Source: Cacajao melanocephalus (Eukaryota > Chordata > Mammalia > Primates > Pitheciidae). Taken from it: a stretch of DNA of 64,000 nt. Positions 1 to 9,899 of the stretch are shown one piece after another. The notes beneath the pieces are model-generated. The model had not been told where the DNA came from. It saw only the letters and a list, made by a program, of their open reading frames with translations, and made no database searches. The stretch covers positions 43,840-107,839 of the forward strand of contig CAUYLG010071687.1 of NCBI GenBank assembly GCA_963573385.1, given 5' to 3'. Positions within the stretch are counted from its first letter, which is position 1. The number at the start of each line of letters is the position of its first letter. The position numbers and the translations under genes are program-made.

Positions 1-655
1 ATAATTTAAAAATTAAGAAATATTTAAGGAATTTGAGTATAAAATTGGCATATATTTATAGTATAAAGCATTGATCTAGCCTCATTCATGTAGATTATGT
101 CTACTAGACAACTCATATTTTTAATTTTAGTATTTTTCACTTGACAGTATAGGAGTAGTATTCTGCATTAGATTTTCCAGCTCTAAATTCAGCTTATGTA
201 GAAATTAATGTGTTTTGGAAAGAAAAAATTGCACAGATGTCATGTTCCTCAAAAGCAAGCAAACTATGAATGTAAATAATGCAGTGTTTTGGTTTTGAGC
301 TTCCAGAATCACTTGGAATCTGAGATATTGAAATGTCAACAGATTTGAGACCATTTTCTGCCATAAAGAGGAGTAGATTGATAGCCCCTTATTTGCAACT
401 TGCATTAATTAAAAAAATCCTTATGAATAAAATGTGGCAGAGTTTTCTATATCTGTGATTGTTATGCCATTATACTGTTTCGAAAAAGAAAACAACTCAA
501 ATATTACAGTTATGTCAAATTTATTATCCATAATCATTGATATTATATTGAAATATTAAAGATATTATTCATTGATACCATTGATATTATATTAAAATAT
601 TAAGGATATTATATAGGAATATAAATGTGAAAAAAATAAATTCGGAATACAGTTG
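1..655. other. AT-rich non-coding stretch, no gene seen
   Basis: No recognised repeat family and no credible exon. The only internal structure I can point to is the short tandem duplication at 536-613. Confidence 0.6.
536..613. repeat. Two-copy tandem duplication, 44-nt period
   Basis: A 34-nt AT-rich unit at 536-569 recurs at 580-613 with three mismatches. Both copies begin ATTGATATTATATT. It looks like a simple slippage or local duplication in AT-rich DNA. Confidence 0.8.
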
Positions 656-1475
656 CAGGCATAATTCATACATATTGAGGGTTCGATTCCAAGCCACCAC
701 AATAAAACGAATATGATAACACAGCAAGGCACGTAATTTTTTTTTGGTTTCCCAGTACACATAAAAAGTTGTTTACAATGTATTGTATTTTATTAAGTAT
801 GCAATAATATTATGTCTAAAACAACCAATCCACATACCTTAATTAAAAGTATTTACTGCTTTAAAATGCCAACAATCATTTGAGTCTTTAGCAAGCTGTA
901 ATCTTTTTGTTAATGGAGGGACTTTCCTCACTGTTGACAGCTGCTGAATGATCAGAGTAGTAGTTGTTGAAGGTCAGAGAGACACAGCATCTTCACCAGA
1001 AGCAAGCTTCATCTCAAAAAAAAAACACACTTTATTTGCTTATCTATCAAAAGCAACTCGTTATCCATTCAAATTTAATCATGAGATGACAGCAATTTGG
1101 CCCTACCTACAGGCTCCACTTCTCATTATAATTCTCTTGCTATTTTCGTCCACAGTTGCTTCCTACATGGAAGTCTTGAATATCTCAAAGAGATTCATGA
1201 GGATTGGAACCAACTTCTTCAAAACTACTGCTAATTTTGATAATTTGACCTTGTCCAATGAATCACAAATATTCTTACTGATATCAAGAATGCTGAATCC
1301 TTTCCAAAAAGATTTCAAAGGATATGGCCCAGATCCATCAACCACTATTCTCTGGTAGCCATAGCCTCACAAAATGTGTTTATTAAATAATAAGAATTGA
1401 AAGTCAAAATTATTCCTTGATCCATGGGCTTCACAATGAACTTTGTGTTAGTAGGCATGAAAATAAGATTAATCA
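656..1475 (-). mobile_element. Tigger1-type DNA transposon remnant
   Basis: The terminal inverted repeat starts at 656 with CAGGCATA and is followed by the typical GGGTTCGATTCCA...CCACCACAATAAA stretch read from the 3' end. Downstream comes the antisense of the degraded pogo-like (TcMar-Tigger) transposase region, for example CATCTTCACCAG near 990 and GATCCATGGGCTTCACAAT near 1420. About 250 bp of the expected sequence is missing near 980, and the other end is cut off near 1475 where an Alu piece begins. The frame is broken by stops, so this is a dead fossil. Identification rests on remembered consensus; subfamily 1 versus 1a is not resolved. Confidence 0.85.
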
Positions 1476-1534
1476 GCTGGGCTCATGCCTGTAAGTCCAG
1501 CAGTTTGGGAGTCCAAGGTGGGTAGATCACCTCC
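1476..1534 (+). mobile_element. Alu 5' fragment (about 59 bp)
   Basis: The stretch contains CTCATGCCTGTAA, CAGTTTGGGAG and GGGTAGATCACCT in Alu left-monomer order, with a few bases missing after GCTGGG. It stops abruptly where inverted L1 sequence starts. There is no A-tail, so this is not an intact insertion. It may be a relic of recombination or a chimeric retrotransposition product. Confidence 0.75.
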
Positions 1535-1726
1535 CTGGTTACTTTTATTCCTAAACATTTTGCCATTTTTATGTTGTTGTAAATAGAATTGACTTTTTTC
1601 TTTCTTTTCCAGATGGTTTTTTGTTAGTGTATAGAAATGAAAAATATTTCTGGGTTAATATTATATCCTGCTACTTTAACACATTTATATATTAGTTCTA
1701 ACAATTTTGGTGAAGTCTACAGAGTT
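1535..1726 (-). mobile_element. Inverted 5' part of an old L1 (ORF2 reverse-transcriptase region)
   Basis: Reads antisense through the L1 ORF2 stretch that includes TAGTGTATAGAAATG and TTAGTTCTAACAATTTT. The sense continuation of the same L1 region begins at about 4026. The two pieces lie next to each other in L1 order but in opposite orientation, the usual outcome of twin priming (5' inversion). The two parts were later separated by the retrocopy insertion at 1746-4021. Confidence 0.8.
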
Positions 1727-1745
1727 AAAAATTGAATAAGACACA
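1727..1745. repeat. Target-site duplication, left copy
   Basis: AAAAATTGAATAAGACACA is repeated exactly at 4022-4040. The preceding two bases are TT, so the nick site reads TT/AAAA, the preferred L1 endonuclease target. The duplicated sequence belongs to the host L1. Confidence 0.9.
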
Positions 1746-2889
1746 CCTTTGTCTAAAGAGTAGCCAATAGATTTATGTGGGGCTTTTTTTTTTCAGAGTT
1801 GCATTTGTATGTGTTTAAAAATTGCTGCAAATACTTTAAAAGTAATGTCTGAAAATAAACAGATCGTTGGAAATTTTGGAGCTGAAATGGAGAAGGCCAG
1901 GAAGCATTTAAACCTGGGCTATGGTTAATGTTATTTATAGCCTGAGAATGTGACTGAGGGAGAGGGAACTTACAGGCTGCTTTAGCTGGGCTCACTCTCT
2001 CGACTTCATAGGACTTCACTCACTGAGAGTGAAGTCCCTGGAAGTTCTGTTCTATTCTGTCTGCTCGTTATTCAGACCTCATCCATGTCATTTAATCTTT
2101 CAGTTTGTTGCTCCATAAAATGTGAAAAAAAAAAGCAACTGCTCCCATCTTCCATAAGCTGCTATTCTGAGAGCATACTTGGAAATGCTTGCAGCTCTTT
2201 GGAGGAGGGTGAACTATTTTCTGGCATTATGTCTGCCTTCCATAGGCTTACATTGCCAATATCTATGATGTGGGATAGTGTGCCCTAATGAACAGAGATC
2301 CTGAAGTGAAAAATGAAAAGCAACATGGTCTGTGGAGAAAACATCCATCACACACCAGCCCATCCCATCTGAGATCCAAACTTTTTCTTGGTCCTGACTC
2401 CTTGCTGTCAAGTAGAGGACATATATTTACCATAGAAAATTCAGGGTATCTGGGTCCAGTGTATACTATCTGGAATTGCCAAGCCCAAGACAAAAATCCT
2501 GAAGTAATCCTGAAGCTATTTCTGGCCTCAGGCACAGGGTTTATAGTATATGAGCATTTAAGATTTCACTTTAACACAAGCTCTAGCCTCAGTTCTCCCA
2601 ACAGTAAAATTAGAAGTATGGCCTAAAATGACTGTTTGAGTAATAGTTATCTTTCATTTCTCCATATTTTCACTCCTAACCACAAATCTCTGGAGAGATC
2701 AAGCAAGGCAAAAAGAAATCTATCTAGTCTTACTTAAGGTTTACTGGCTTCAGTGTGGTCTGGGAAGGGTATAAGTCAGTGGTCCTTTGGCATCTCTGCC
2801 TCAAGTCAAACACAGGTTGGGCAGAATGTACCAAGCTTTCCGAGAGTCATGTTTCCCATAGGAGGCTGTTAAGGGCCTGTTGTGTGCTT

Positions 2890-3450
2890 TGTTGGGGTCA
2901 GTACCTGCAGGGGTCTGTTCTGCAGACCCTGACTCAGTGATGGATGAATAAAGTACACTGACACACAGATATTATGCTTTGCCATTTCAGCTGAGGGTCC
3001 ATGGCTGCTTACAGACTCCCTGGAGACTACTGTGAACAGTTGCAACTGCCAGGCCCATCAGCCAGTGAGAGTTGCGTTTATTTAGAAAAGTCTAATTGAC
3101 AAAGGCTTGAGTCAACACTATTAGAGGTTAAAGATTAAAGCACAGGTTCCCATGCCCAAAGCAAACATCATTAGTGGGTAATATCCCTGTTTGACCTCCC
3201 CACAAGAGGGCAATACGGCTCAAAGTTTAGTTTAAGACCACATCAGTAAACAACCTAGTTAAGTGAACTATTCACATTCCTTTGTTTTTGTGCCCAAATC
3301 TCTCTGGCTCCTGCAAAGTGACTCTGGATGCCTTTAGCCAAAAACTATAGAAAAAACTCCTAGGCCCTCCAAAAGGGTTTGAGACTATATTCTATAACTT
3401 TAATATTTTTCCGTTAATATTTTTGCCACCTCCCTGAGTGAATCCCCACA
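2890..3450 (-). mobile_element. Solo LTR of an endogenous retrovirus, 561 bp
   Basis: Begins TGTTGGGG and ends CCCCACA, with GTGCTT directly on both sides (2884-2889 and 3451-3456). TG...CA ends plus an exact 6-bp target duplication define a solo LTR without needing a family match. Minus orientation is favoured because an AATAAA lies on that strand at 3077-3082, about two thirds of the way through. The plus-strand AATAAA near 2947 is only some 57 bases from the left end. There is no internal viral sequence. Class I/II family not assigned. Confidence 0.8.
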
Positions 3451-3996
3451 GTGCTTATTTTGGAATAGCAGTGAGGAACTCTTTGAGGGCCTCAAACTCA
3501 CTGGGCACCCAAAAACAAAAGGAATTAGTAACCAAGATTAAAATTATGTTGCAGTGGTTTGCTTCAGTGCTGAGGTGCTCAACTGTGGCAACTCTACAAA
3601 CTCAGGTGGATTTCTCAGCAAATAATTTATCTCTCTGGCCTACAAGATGGGAGAAATATCAGACTGAGTGACTTTCTTTTCCCCCTTGGACTCTCAATGC
3701 CCATGCATATCCTCCTTTGTATGGTAATACTGCATTCATGCTGAAAGATATTTTTGCTTCAATAAATTAAAATGGCAAGGATCAACTTTGTTCTTTCATT
3801 TTTTCCTAATGAAAAATGAACATTTGGTTCTCTGTTGTATTGCTGTTATTCATATTCCTCAACCTTTGTTCAATGTGCAAAAATGTTATGTGTGAAAAAC
3901 TCAAGGGACACAGACTAGTAGAAACAAAAAGAATACTTATTTTCATTTTTCATGTGGTATAATTTCAGAGTTGTTTTAATGACCATTTTCTGTTGT

Positions 3997-4002
3997 AATA
4001 AA
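3997..4002 (+). promoter_or_regulatory. Polyadenylation signal of the retrocopied transcript
   Basis: AATAAA upstream of the A-rich tail at about 4014-4026. It marks the 3' end of the source RNA. A second AATAAA near 3761 may be an alternative upstream site. Confidence 0.75.
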
Positions 4003-4021
4003 ACATTTTGTTTAAAAACAA

Positions 4022-4040
4022 AAAAATTGAATAAGACACA
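4022..4040. repeat. Target-site duplication, right copy
   Basis: Identical over 19 bases to 1727-1745. Its exactness indicates that the retrocopy is young relative to the surrounding L1, which is heavily diverged. Confidence 0.9.
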
Positions 4041-5276
4041 AATAAATGGAAACATGTTTATGGGTTGAATGAAATCTCTATTAAATTCCAAAAATATTTT
4101 TATAGAAATAGAAAAAAATTCTAAAATTCATATGGCATAAAAAATTCAAATAAATCGTGAAAAATAAGAACAAAAGAAGCACCACACTTTCTAATGTCAA
4201 ATGATATTTCAAAGTTATAGTAATGAAAACAGTATAGTTCTAGCATAAAAACAGACACAGAACCATGTGGAACATAATTGAGAATACAGAATTAAACTTA
4301 TGCATATAGATTCAACCAGTCTTTAACAATGACACCAGGAATATAGATAGGGGAAAGGATAGTCTCTTCAATAAATTATATTGACAAAACTGATGTCCAT
4401 ATGCACAATGATAAAATGGGACATTTATCCAACTCTGTATACAAAAGTCAACTCAAAATGGATATAAAACTTAAATATAAGATCTAAAATCATAAAACCC
4501 CTAGATAAAAAGTAGAAAGGAAAAGCTCTCTAATATTCTTGGCAATGATTTTTTGGATATCACGTCAAAAGCATAGGCAAAAAAAGCAAAAGTAGAAAAA
4601 TGGAACTAAATCAGATAAAAATCTTCTGCACAGCAAAGGAAAGAACCAACAAAATAAAATGATAGTCTATGGGGAGGGGGGGAAATATTTGCAAACCATA
4701 AATCTGATCATGGGTTAACACTCAGAATATATGAGGAACTCATGCAACTCGAAAGAAAAAAAAACGACAAAACTGAAACAAGTCATTTAAAAATAGACAA
4801 AGAAATTGAAGAGACATTTTCCTTAAGAAGACGTACATGTGACCAACAGGTATACAAAAAGGTACTCAGTATTACTCATCATCAGAGAAATGTAACAAAA
4901 CTACAATGAGATACTACCTTACAACTGTTAGGATGGTTGTAACAAAATAGAAGAGCTAACAAGTGTTGGCAAGAATGTGGAGGAAGGAGGAGCTTCATAG
5001 TTGCTGGGAACATAAATTGGAACAGCCATTATGGAAAACAATGTGCAAGTTCCTCAGAAGATTAAACGAGCTTGAGAGTTTAGTAGTTCTAAAAATAGAA
5101 CTACTGCATGATTCAGGAATCCCACTTCTAGGTATATATCAAAAATAAAAGTAGTATCTCAAAGAGATATCTGCACCCCCATTTTCATTGTACCGTTATT
5201 CCCAATAGTCAAGATATGGAAACCCGTGTGTCTTCAACAAATGAATGGATAAAGAAAAAAAAATACACACACAATC

Positions 5277-5308
<32 letters not shown>

Positions 5309-5885
5309 CAATCACATTATATATATGTGATATGCCATTCTGTGTGTGTGTTTGTGTGTGTGTGTGCGTGTGAAATGAAACATTCTTCACTCATAAAAAA
5401 AGAGAAAATCCTGCCTGGATGAATATAAAGAATATGCTAAGTAAAATAAGCCAGCCACAGAAAGACAATTACTATATATCTCACATCTGGAGTTTAATAG
5501 TCTAACTCACATAGAGAATGGATTGATGGTTGCCAGGAGGTTGAGGTTGGAGGAAATAAGATGATCAAAGGCCAAAAGCTTTGAATTATAAGATGAATAA
5601 ATACTGGTGATCTAATGTAGTGCATGGTTACTTAGTTAATAATACTGCATTCTTTACTTGAAATTTGCTAACAGAGAAGATCTTAAGTATCCTCACCATA
5701 CACACGTAAATGCACACACACAGGCATGGTACCTATGTTTGGTGACAGATGAGATGATCTATTTAAATGTGGTAATGATTACACAATCACTACAATGTAT
5801 GTAGATATCAGCTCATCACATTGTAGACCCTGAACATATAAAATATTTATTTGTCAATCAAATCCCAAAATGTCTGGGAAAAAAA
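4041..5885 (+). mobile_element. Old L1 (L1M-type), 3' half of ORF2 and 3' UTR
   Basis: Recognisable ORF2 landmarks run in order: TTCTAAAATTCATATGG, ATCTTCTGCACAGCAAAGGA, and the GGAACAGCCATTATGGAAAA and ATTCAGGAATCCCACTTCTAGG regions. The L1MA/MB-type 3' UTR (GGTGATCTAATGTAGTGCATGG) follows, with an A-tail near 5878. All frames are broken, so it makes no ORF2 protein. Together with 1535-1726 it forms one 5'-inverted L1. TA and TG microsatellites have expanded inside it at 5279-5372. Exact subfamily not resolved. Confidence 0.88.
5279..5372. repeat. (TA)n and (TG)n microsatellites
   Basis: A run of about 13 TA units at 5279-5305, then a mixed stretch and an interrupted TG tract at about 5340-5372. 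Likely polymorphic. Confidence 0.9.
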
Positions 5886-7485
5886 CAGAATTGCAAAATT
5901 ATACTGGGTAGAAATACTTGTGAAAAAAAAAGAAAGAAAAATAGGTAGAATTAGACAAAGCCAACAATCAGACCACGACCTTGGCCCCCGAAATTCTGAG
6001 CCAGTCCAACTGAAAGTCCTCAGAGAAAATTTTATTCCTTAAAGAAGCTCCTGTTTGAGGTGGAAATAGGCATATCCTTTTACTATCATCTTAGTTATTG
6101 GCTGTGGGCCTTCTTGATACCTGCATGGTTGCTGCTGGAAAGTATGGGAAGATTCTGAAGATTCTAAGCACTGGAGACTTTGAAGCAACATGTACTTTTC
6201 AGGTGGACAGAGGCTTTCTTTAATGAGATGATCTAAATGGTGCTTTTCCTTCTCCATTTGTGCCACAGCAAGCAAATAAATATGTTCTAAATTTTAGTTA
6301 ATTGCTTTAACTGACGTTAGGGGGTAATATGACTAACACTGTACAGTAATGCTTGTGAAAATCAACTTATATCCATGTTACTTATAGTTATTAGTTCATA
6401 GTTATTAATAATTCAGTGTGTTATAAAATTAAAACATATATACTCTAAAAGTATTTGGTTTGAGAAACATGAACTAAGAAGAGAAGAAATAAAAAATCCT
6501 AGTGTATTTTTATAACTTCTAATGAAAATTTAATGTGAATAATTTTTAAAGACTTAATTAGGTAGAAGAATATGAACTATTTTATATGTATGTTTAAATG
6601 TGTGTATGTGTCTATGTATATGTGTGTATATATATATATACCAGAAAATACAGTATAATAAAATTATGACCTACTTTTGACTAAATGTCCCAAAGGAACT
6701 AATTACCCATATAAAACAATATTTTACTCATTTTAAATTTTAATTTAACAACTTGACATACTCCTGCTTTTTCAGACTAGATGATAAACTTTCTTAAATA
6801 TATAATTTTAACTATGAAATATAATTATGCATATCGTTAAAACAAATATTAATTTTGGCAAATGAATCATAAAAAAGTCCTGATTAATGCATATAAATGA
6901 AATTGGAATTATAACCAATAAATAATATAGCATATTTTCACATCAGAAAATGAAACCAAAATTGATTCACTTTATATTGAGATTTTTTAAAAGTCTACAA
7001 ATATAACCAACACATTTAAAAGGATAAATTTGTCTAAGTGTTACTTTTCTATTTATTATATCTTTCATATAATTTTAGAAAGTAGAAGACATTGAAAAGT
7101 ATTTTATACTTAGCACAATAAGTTATCACATAGTGTTACTAAATAACAAGTGAAGTGTTCCATTTTGTCTATTCTACTTACTGAAAATTATAAATAATTC
7201 ATATTTATTTATAATTATGTAATCTTGGTGTTTTCACATAACTCTCAGAGGAGGAGAAAAGCATAATAAATGATAAATGACATCAAACAGAGACATAGCT
7301 ATGGAGTATACTTAAAGGCATATTAATGGTTTACTGTTCTGGCTTCCATCAACTATTAAAAATTGAATTATTTTAAGTAAAAAATATGGTGTTGATATTG
7401 AACTAAGAATGATGCAAACACATTGGTATTCTTCCTCTCTGCTTTTGTCGCTTTTCAATTTTCAATCTTTTAAGTGAAAAGATAA
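5886..7485. other. Non-coding stretch, AT-rich after 6300
   Basis: 5886-6300 is of ordinary composition and matches nothing I recognise. 6310-7485 is very AT-rich, with a TG/TA repeat at 6596-6640. No exon or repeat family is supported. Confidence 0.5.
6596..6640. repeat. Interrupted (TG)n/(TA)n microsatellite
   Basis: Alternating TGTGTATG units merging into a pure TATA run ending at 6640. Confidence 0.85.
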
Positions 7486-8335
7486 AATTTTAAAATGTAT
7501 TTATACTAACATCAAACTAATACTGAAACAAAATAAGTGCAAAAGTTACACCCTGAAGACTACAAAACATTGCTGAGAGGAATTATAGAAAATAAAAATA
7601 AGTAGAAAATTTTTATTTCATGTGCATGGGATGAAAGCATCTCTTGTCAAGAGAGCAATTCTCAACAAATTGCTTATAATTCAACACATTCCTTATCAAA
7701 ATTGCAACAGAAATGATTGTAAATGTTGACAAGTTGAACCTAAAATTTGTATAGACTTGGAAGTAACTTATAAAGACACAGTAGTCAAAATAGTGTAGCT
7801 CTGGAGCAAAAACAGGTATAGAGATAAATCAAACAAAATTGAATGTTCAAAGATAACCTTTACATTTATAGTCATACTAATTAATCACAGGTGTGAATAC
7901 AAATAGGGGAAGAGTAATATTTCCAAACAGTTGCTGGAACAATTAGGTATGCATATGTGCAAAAGAAATAATTTAGACAATTTGCACATACATAAAAATT
8001 AACTCAAAATGATACAGAAACCTAAATGTAACAGCAAAAACTATAAAATGTATAAAAGAATGCATGTAAGAAAATCTTGATGACTATGGGTTAGGCAAAA
8101 TTTCTCAGATAAACCACCAAAAGCATGATCCTTAATAGAAAGAAATTAATTTGACCTTATCAAAACTAGAAACTCTTTCTACTTTAAAAGACATCATTAT
8201 GAAAACTAATGAATAAGCAACAGATTGTTAGAAAATATTTACACATCATATAGCAATAGAATTGTATTCAGAACATATAAAGAACCATCTTAATTCAATG
8301 ATTAGATGCTAACTAAACTGATTAAAAATAGGTAA
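7486..8335 (+). mobile_element. Ancient L1M fragment, 3' part of ORF2
   Basis: Highly diverged but in L1 order: CTACAAAACATTGCTGAGAGG near 7560, then ATTCAACACATTCCTTATCAAAATTGC near 7680. A CATTATGAAAACTAATGAATAAGC region follows near 8200, and it fades out with the GATTAAAAATAGG stretch near 8320. Many indels; no open frame. Boundaries are approximate. Confidence 0.7.
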
Positions 8336-9262
8336 AATATTAAGATATATATTTTACCTTAGGATGCTTATGTCTAAACATAATTTTATATGTAAATATA
8401 ATTAATTTTGTGTTATTAGCCTTTATAATATTTTTAATGTGTTCCATTGACAATAAAGCACATTTCTAGCATTTTATTTTAAATCTCATGGTTTGTATAG
8501 ATCTAAATAATTTTCTTTTATAAGTGAAGGCCATGCTTTTCTAATCTGTTGCGAGTATACTTCATGATTGTGAATGCAGGTAACAGGGAGATATTTAGAT
8601 ATCTTTCTGAAGCTTTAGTTTACCTTCTATGATGATGTGTTACTCTCATGCAGATATATAATTGGACTGAGAGAGAAATCATTTTGATCATGTATTTGTG
8701 ATCATGAACATACTCTTCAACCTTTTTGCTGCAACAAGCGGATCCTTCATAAATGTAAGTCAAAGAAATCATATTTCTAATACAAGAAGAAAGTGTTTAA
8801 ATAAGAAAAGAGTAAGATAACTTTAACAGCTGCAGCTGTTTTTTGATGGCATGGCTGCCTGACAAGAAAGCTTTCCAACACATGAGGTAATAAAACAATT
8901 GTTGTATAATCACCTTTGCAAATGTTGTAGAACAGAGAAAAAAATACTCAAAAGTCTACAGAGGTTAGTATATAACATAAATGAATGAATCAAGCTAGAT
9001 ATAAGGTTAACGTCTTTAAGAATTATGAAGCAGATTGATCTTTTTACATTGTTCAGTTTTTATGGAGTCATGGATACTGTAAAAGTTTTCCTTTCTTCTT
9101 GATTTTGCCATGAAAAACACACAAAATAAGTGTGGTAATTAATGATTGTAGACACTAGGCCTAAAGGTTAAAAAAGAAAAAAAAAAAACAAGAGAAGGGG
9201 TGGCTAGTAGCAAACTATTACATTCTGTGATGTAGTTAATATGTGGTGATTATTTAGCAGTG
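8336..9262. other. Non-repetitive AT-rich stretch
   Basis: No family recognised. It contains a 16-bp perfect palindrome at 8825-8840 within a local cluster of CANNTG motifs, and an A-rich run at about 9172-9190. Confidence 0.5.
8825..8840. other. Perfect 16-bp palindrome with two adjacent E-boxes
   Basis: AACAGCTGCAGCTGTT equals its own reverse complement and holds two back-to-back CAGCTG motifs, the consensus for bHLH factors. CACATG, CAATTG and CAAATG follow within about 100 bases. Function is inferred only; CANNTG is common by chance. Confidence 0.5.
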
Positions 9263-9537
9263 TAAGTGTGTTACAAAAGTTCCCTACCCTCACTACCCCT
9301 CAACAGGCCCTGGTATGTGCTGTTCCCTTCTCTGTGTCCCTGTGTTCTCAACATTCAACTGCCACTTATAAGTGAGAACATGCAGTGTTTGGTTTTCTGT
9401 TTCTGTGTGTGTTAGTTTGCTGAGGATGATAGGTGCAGCAAATCACCGTGGCATATGTATACCTATGTGACAAACCTGCACATTCTGCACATGTATCCTG
9501 TTTTCTTTTTTTAGAAGAAAAATAAGAGTGTTACAAA
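9263..9537 (+). mobile_element. Short twin-primed L1 insertion with target duplications
   Basis: Two L1 3' pieces lie head to head. 9278-9430 reads antisense through GAGAACATGCAGTGTTTGG, and 9431-9522 reads sense through the GCAGCAAATCACC...ATGTATACCTATGTG...AACCTGCACATTCTGCACATG 3' UTR into an A-rich tail. The insertion is flanked by TAAGTGTGTTACAAA (9263-9277) and TAAGAGTGTTACAAA (9523-9537), a 15-bp target duplication with one mismatch. This is a textbook 5' inversion of a roughly 245-bp L1 end, primate type. Confidence 0.88.
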
Positions 9538-9555
9538 TGGACAAACATCGATAAC

Positions 9556-9899
9556 TGATATGGTTTGGCTCTGTCCCCACCCAAATCTCCCCTTTAATTC
9601 TCACATGTTGTTGGAGGGACCTAGTGGGAGGTAAGGGAATCATGAGGGCAGGTATTTCTTGTGCTAGTCTTGTGATAGTGAATAAGCCTCCCTAGAGCTA
9701 GTGGCTTTATAAAGGGGAGTTTCCCTGCACAAATTCTCATCTCTTGTCTGCCTCCATGTGAGACGTGCCTTTCACCTTCCACCATGATTGTGAGGCCTAC
9801 CAAGCCATGTGGAATTGTAAGTCTATTAAACCTCTTTCTTTAGAAAATCACCCAGTCTTGGGTATGTCTTTATCCACAGCATGAAAACAGATGAATACA
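9556..9899 (+). mobile_element. THE1 5' LTR (ERVL-MaLR)
   Basis: Starts TGATATGGTTTGG and ends GAATACA, with the THE1 landmarks TTTATAAAGGGGAGTTTCC (TATA-like region) and TTAAACCTCTTTCTTTAG near the polyadenylation region. 344 bp, close to the usual THE1 LTR length. Directly followed by the internal region that begins TTGGTACCAG. Confidence 0.93.

Larger units (their letters stand above)
1746..4021 (+). pseudogene. Retrocopy (processed-pseudogene-like insertion) of an unidentified transcript
   Basis: This 2.3 kb block sits inside an L1 and is bounded by a perfect 19-bp target duplication. It ends with AATAAA at 3997-4002, about 12-20 bases before an A-rich tail (AAAAACAAAAAA), and the L1 endonuclease motif TT/AAAA is at the left edge. 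Those are the hallmarks of L1-mediated insertion of a polyadenylated RNA. I do not recognise the parent transcript. The longest forward frame starts with ATG at 2288 and runs 112 codons, with no domain I know; 3' UTR or non-coding RNA origin is at least as likely. A T-tract followed by CAG near 1787-1796 resembles a 3' splice site, so full splicing of the source RNA is not proven. A solo LTR at 2890-3450 inserted later. Removing it leaves about 1.7 kb. Confidence 0.8.

Noticed and set aside
948..1358. 136-codon forward frame
   Set aside because: It is the antisense of the Tigger1 transposase fossil.
1780..1797. T-tract followed by CAG resembling a 3' splice site
   Set aside because: A single weak motif in a retrocopied insert is not enough to claim an exon.
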